From a bacterium (GTDB taxonomy: Bacteria; Planctomycetota; Planctomycetia; Planctomycetales; Planctomycetaceae), in NCBI GenBank assembly GCA_016124895.1, contig WGMU01000175.1, positions 1 through 35,496 of the forward strand: a stretch of 35,496 nt of DNA, written 5' to 3'. The notes beneath the pieces are model-generated. The model had not been told where the DNA came from, searched no databases, and saw only the letters and a list, made by a program, of their open reading frames with translations. Each line of letters begins with the position of its first letter. The stretch's first letter is position 1. Position numbers and translations under genes: made by a program. Positions 33,950-35,496 of the stretch are shown one piece after another.

Positions 33950-34948
33950 ATGCCGAAAGTGCTGGTCATCGCCGGAACGTCGTTTATCGGGCGGCACGTT
34001 TGCGAGCACTTGTGTGAGACCGACTGTGACGTTGTGGCGACGTCGCGTCGCAAGACGGTTGGAGGTGGTCACGATACGACGTTCTGCGAATTGACAAACG
34101 CCGACTCTGTTAAGGCCGTCATTCGCGACGTTGCCCCCGACTGGATCATCCAGTGCGGCGGAGCAACGTCGAGCCGCGATCCGCGCGAGCTTTATCGAAC
34201 GCACGTTGACGGCACGCTGAACGTCATTGAAGCGGCGAAACAGCTTGTCCCTGAAGCGTCGCTCTGCATCTTCGGCAGCGCCGCCGAGTACGGCCCTGTC
34301 TCTGAACGCGAACTTCCGGTTTCCGAAGACTGCCCGTGTCGACCGATGACGTTCTTTGGCGCGTCGAAGCTTGCGCAGACGTACCTCGCGCAGGCTGCAG
34401 CGGCGACGAACGGTCAGAAGATTGTCATCGTGCGTCCATTCAATGTAATTGGCCCCGGTCTGCCGGACTTTTACTTTGCGTCGTCCCTCGCGCGACGACT
34501 GCTGAAACTCCGAGAGGAGCACGCTCCTCCGGGAACGTCGTTCGACATCTTTAATGCCGATTCTACGCGCGACTTTATTGACGTCCGCGATGTCGCGCGA
34601 GCAGTGACCGCTCTGCTCGTCAGGCTCGAAGCGGCCGACCCGACAAACGCGGAAAGCACCGGAGTAACCAGCGGCCCTGTCTTCAATCTTGCCACCGGAG
34701 TTGAAACGTCGCTGCTCGATGTCGCGACGCTGCTCGGAGATCTGGCGGGCGGCTTTGTGCCGCATCCGGCCGGGCAGGCCGAGTCGCGAGGCGGCATTTC
34801 CCGGTCGGTCGGCGACGCCTCGAAACTCAAGTCTGTACGCTTGCCATTAACCGAGACATCCGGTGCCGCCTCATCCTGCTGGCAGCCTGAATTCGACTGG
34901 TACGCAAGCATCCGCGACCTCTGGAACGAGCTGTCGGTGCGGAGTTAG
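33950..34948 (+). CDS. SDR-family sugar epimerase/reductase with Phe in place of the catalytic Tyr
   Basis: The 332-residue protein is an extended SDR of the epimerase/dehydratase or RmlD/GDP-sugar reductase type. The Rossmann start is VLVIAGTSFIGRHV (residues 4-17). IFGSAAEYGPVS and RPFNVIGPGLPDFYFASSLA are typical of the family, and STRDFIDVRDVARA closes the sugar-binding part. The usual YxxxK reads FGASK here (TTT codon), so the catalytic tyrosine is absent and the lysine present. The enzyme may be non-catalytic, use another base or be an error in this position. The start at 33950 begins the Rossmann strand; the frame is open up to 33599, but that part crosses the repeat and the previous gene. 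It is not coupled to the genes before it. Confidence 0.8.
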   Translation: MPKVLVIAGTSFIGRHVCEHLCETDCDVVATSRRKTVGGGHDTTFCELTNADSVKAVIRDVAPDWIIQCGGATSSRDPRELYRTHVDGTLNVIEAAKQLVPEASLCIFGSAAEYGPVSERELPVSEDCPCRPMTFFGASKLAQTYLAQAAAATNGQKIVIVRPFNVIGPGLPDFYFASSLARRLLKLREEHAPPGTSFDIFNADSTRDFIDVRDVARAVTALLVRLEAADPTNAESTGVTSGPVFNLATGVETSLLDVATLLGDLAGGFVPHPAGQAESRGGISRSVGDASKLKSVRLPLTETSGAASSCWQPEFDWYASIRDLWNELSVRS

Positions 34949-35369
34949 GCGGTCGTCGCTTGGTTGCAGCCACCCGAGTGCTGCTCAGGCTCACTGCTGG
35001 TGCCCCGGTCTGCCTCAGCACGCGTCTTCAGCCGCTTGGATTCTTCGCGGTATGAGCGAATCACCTCCGGCAAACAGCGACACTGTTCCAGCCTCGCTGA
35101 TCAACATCCCAGCGCAGATCGGCCGCAGCAGCCGCCGGACGAATTATCGGCTGCTGTCGTGGAATCCGTGGGCCGGCGTCCTGTTCCGGCCATGGCACCG
35201 TCTGTCGCAACCGCTGCGGTGTTGAACATCGTCCCCGGACGAAGTCGGAGTCTGGATGCTCCGATACCGCCGCTGCGCCCACTCAGACTGACTCCAGCGG
35301 GAAACTTGCGCGCCCGCGGAGCCCCCCAAAGAACGCCGACGACGACACCCCGGCGCCCACCTGTTTAAC
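34949..35369. other. Gap without a convincing gene
   Basis: This stretch after the last SDR gene holds several short overlapping frames, the longest about 130 codons on the plus strand, all rich in Arg, Pro and Ser and without family resemblance. A frame of 57 codons from ATG 35052 (SESPPANSDTVP start) is the most protein-like but is not convincing. No strong inverted repeat was seen. Confidence 0.35.
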
Positions 35370-35496
35370 GAGAGCAGAAAGGGGGGAGAGCAGAAAGGGG
35401 GGAGGGCGGGGAGGGGAGAGCAGAAAGGAGAGAGCAGAAAGGGGAGAGCAGAAAGGGGAGAGCAGAAAGGGGAGAGCAGAAAGGGGAGAGCAGAAA
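35370..35496. repeat. 14-bp tandem repeat running into the window edge
   Basis: The unit GGGGAGAGCAGAAA occurs four times perfectly at 35441-35496 and several more times, with variation in the G-run, back to 35370; the core GAGCAGAAA appears eight times. The strand is nearly all purine apart from one C per unit. The window ends exactly at a unit boundary, so the true length is unknown. Such arrays often break assemblies or mutate in copy number. Confidence 0.85.

Noticed and set aside
35052-35225. 57-residue frame starting SESPPANS
   Set aside because: No ribosome site, no recognised domain and overlapping alternative frames; it could be a real small or truncated gene but cannot be supported.

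Overview
The window looks like chromosomal DNA of a member of the Planctomycetota. This rests on two DUF1501 (sulfatase-like, Tat-type leader) proteins, a DUF1573 protein, secreted LamG-type and ceramidase-like proteins, a membrane-anchored PIN/TRAM protein and many long intergenic gaps with few canonical promoters. No rRNA, tRNA, CRISPR array or prophage was seen. Both edges fall in repeats: an IS66-type insertion sequence end on the left and a 14-bp tandem repeat on the right. The window may therefore be a whole contig broken at repeats.

Layout. 1-140: right end of an IS66-type element, inserted into a PIG-V-like mannosyltransferase gene (141-857, minus). 1266-3595 (minus): a three-gene set made of a DUF1573 membrane protein, an exported LolA-like protein with a C-terminal anchor, and a small 12-cysteine exported protein. 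4015-4575: a LamG-like gene that appears to have lost its 5' end. 4591-6492 (minus): htpG. 6871-8013: a histidine kinase whose membrane domain carries the ethylene/copper-binding residues of plant ETR1. 8280-11932: a succinate-semialdehyde-type dehydrogenase followed by an FdhF/YdeP-like molybdopterin oxidoreductase. 11951-15076: a large glycosyltransferase-TPR-methyltransferase protein. 15366-16748: a DUF1501 protein. 16834-17166: a YbjQ protein. 17209-18516 (minus): a dihydroorotate-dehydrogenase-like protein. 18721-21708: an exported LamG/DJ-1 fusion and a ceramidase-like protein. 21893-23242 (minus): a second DUF1501 protein. 23500-24545: a secreted protein with a frameshift. 24712-25392 (minus): a YuiH-like molybdopterin oxidoreductase. 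25625-29214 (minus): hsp20, a Lon-type protease and a ferritin-like helical protein. 29576-30313: a double receiver protein. 30691-31761: a PIN/TRAM protein. 32027-34948: three nucleotide-sugar genes.

How the genes work together. The htpG and hsp20-lon genes are protein quality control functions. The 32027-33729 pair (a LegB-like dehydratase overlapping a nucleotidyltransferase) makes an activated deoxysugar, perhaps of the legionaminic-acid type, and the third SDR gene is probably part of the same surface-glycan programme. The glycosyltransferase-methyltransferase protein and the broken mannosyltransferase also point to glycan work. Two molybdenum enzymes imply an active molybdopterin cofactor pathway elsewhere in the genome.

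The most notable items are the ethylene-receptor-like kinase; the DUF1573/LolA-like/Cys-rich set with a strong hairpin before its last gene; a REPIN-like inverted doublet of a dispersed hairpin repeat before the last SDR gene, with another copy before the second DUF1501 gene; and several strong inverted repeats that overlap stop codons at gene ends. All assignments come from reading the sequence and from memory of protein families; no search was run.
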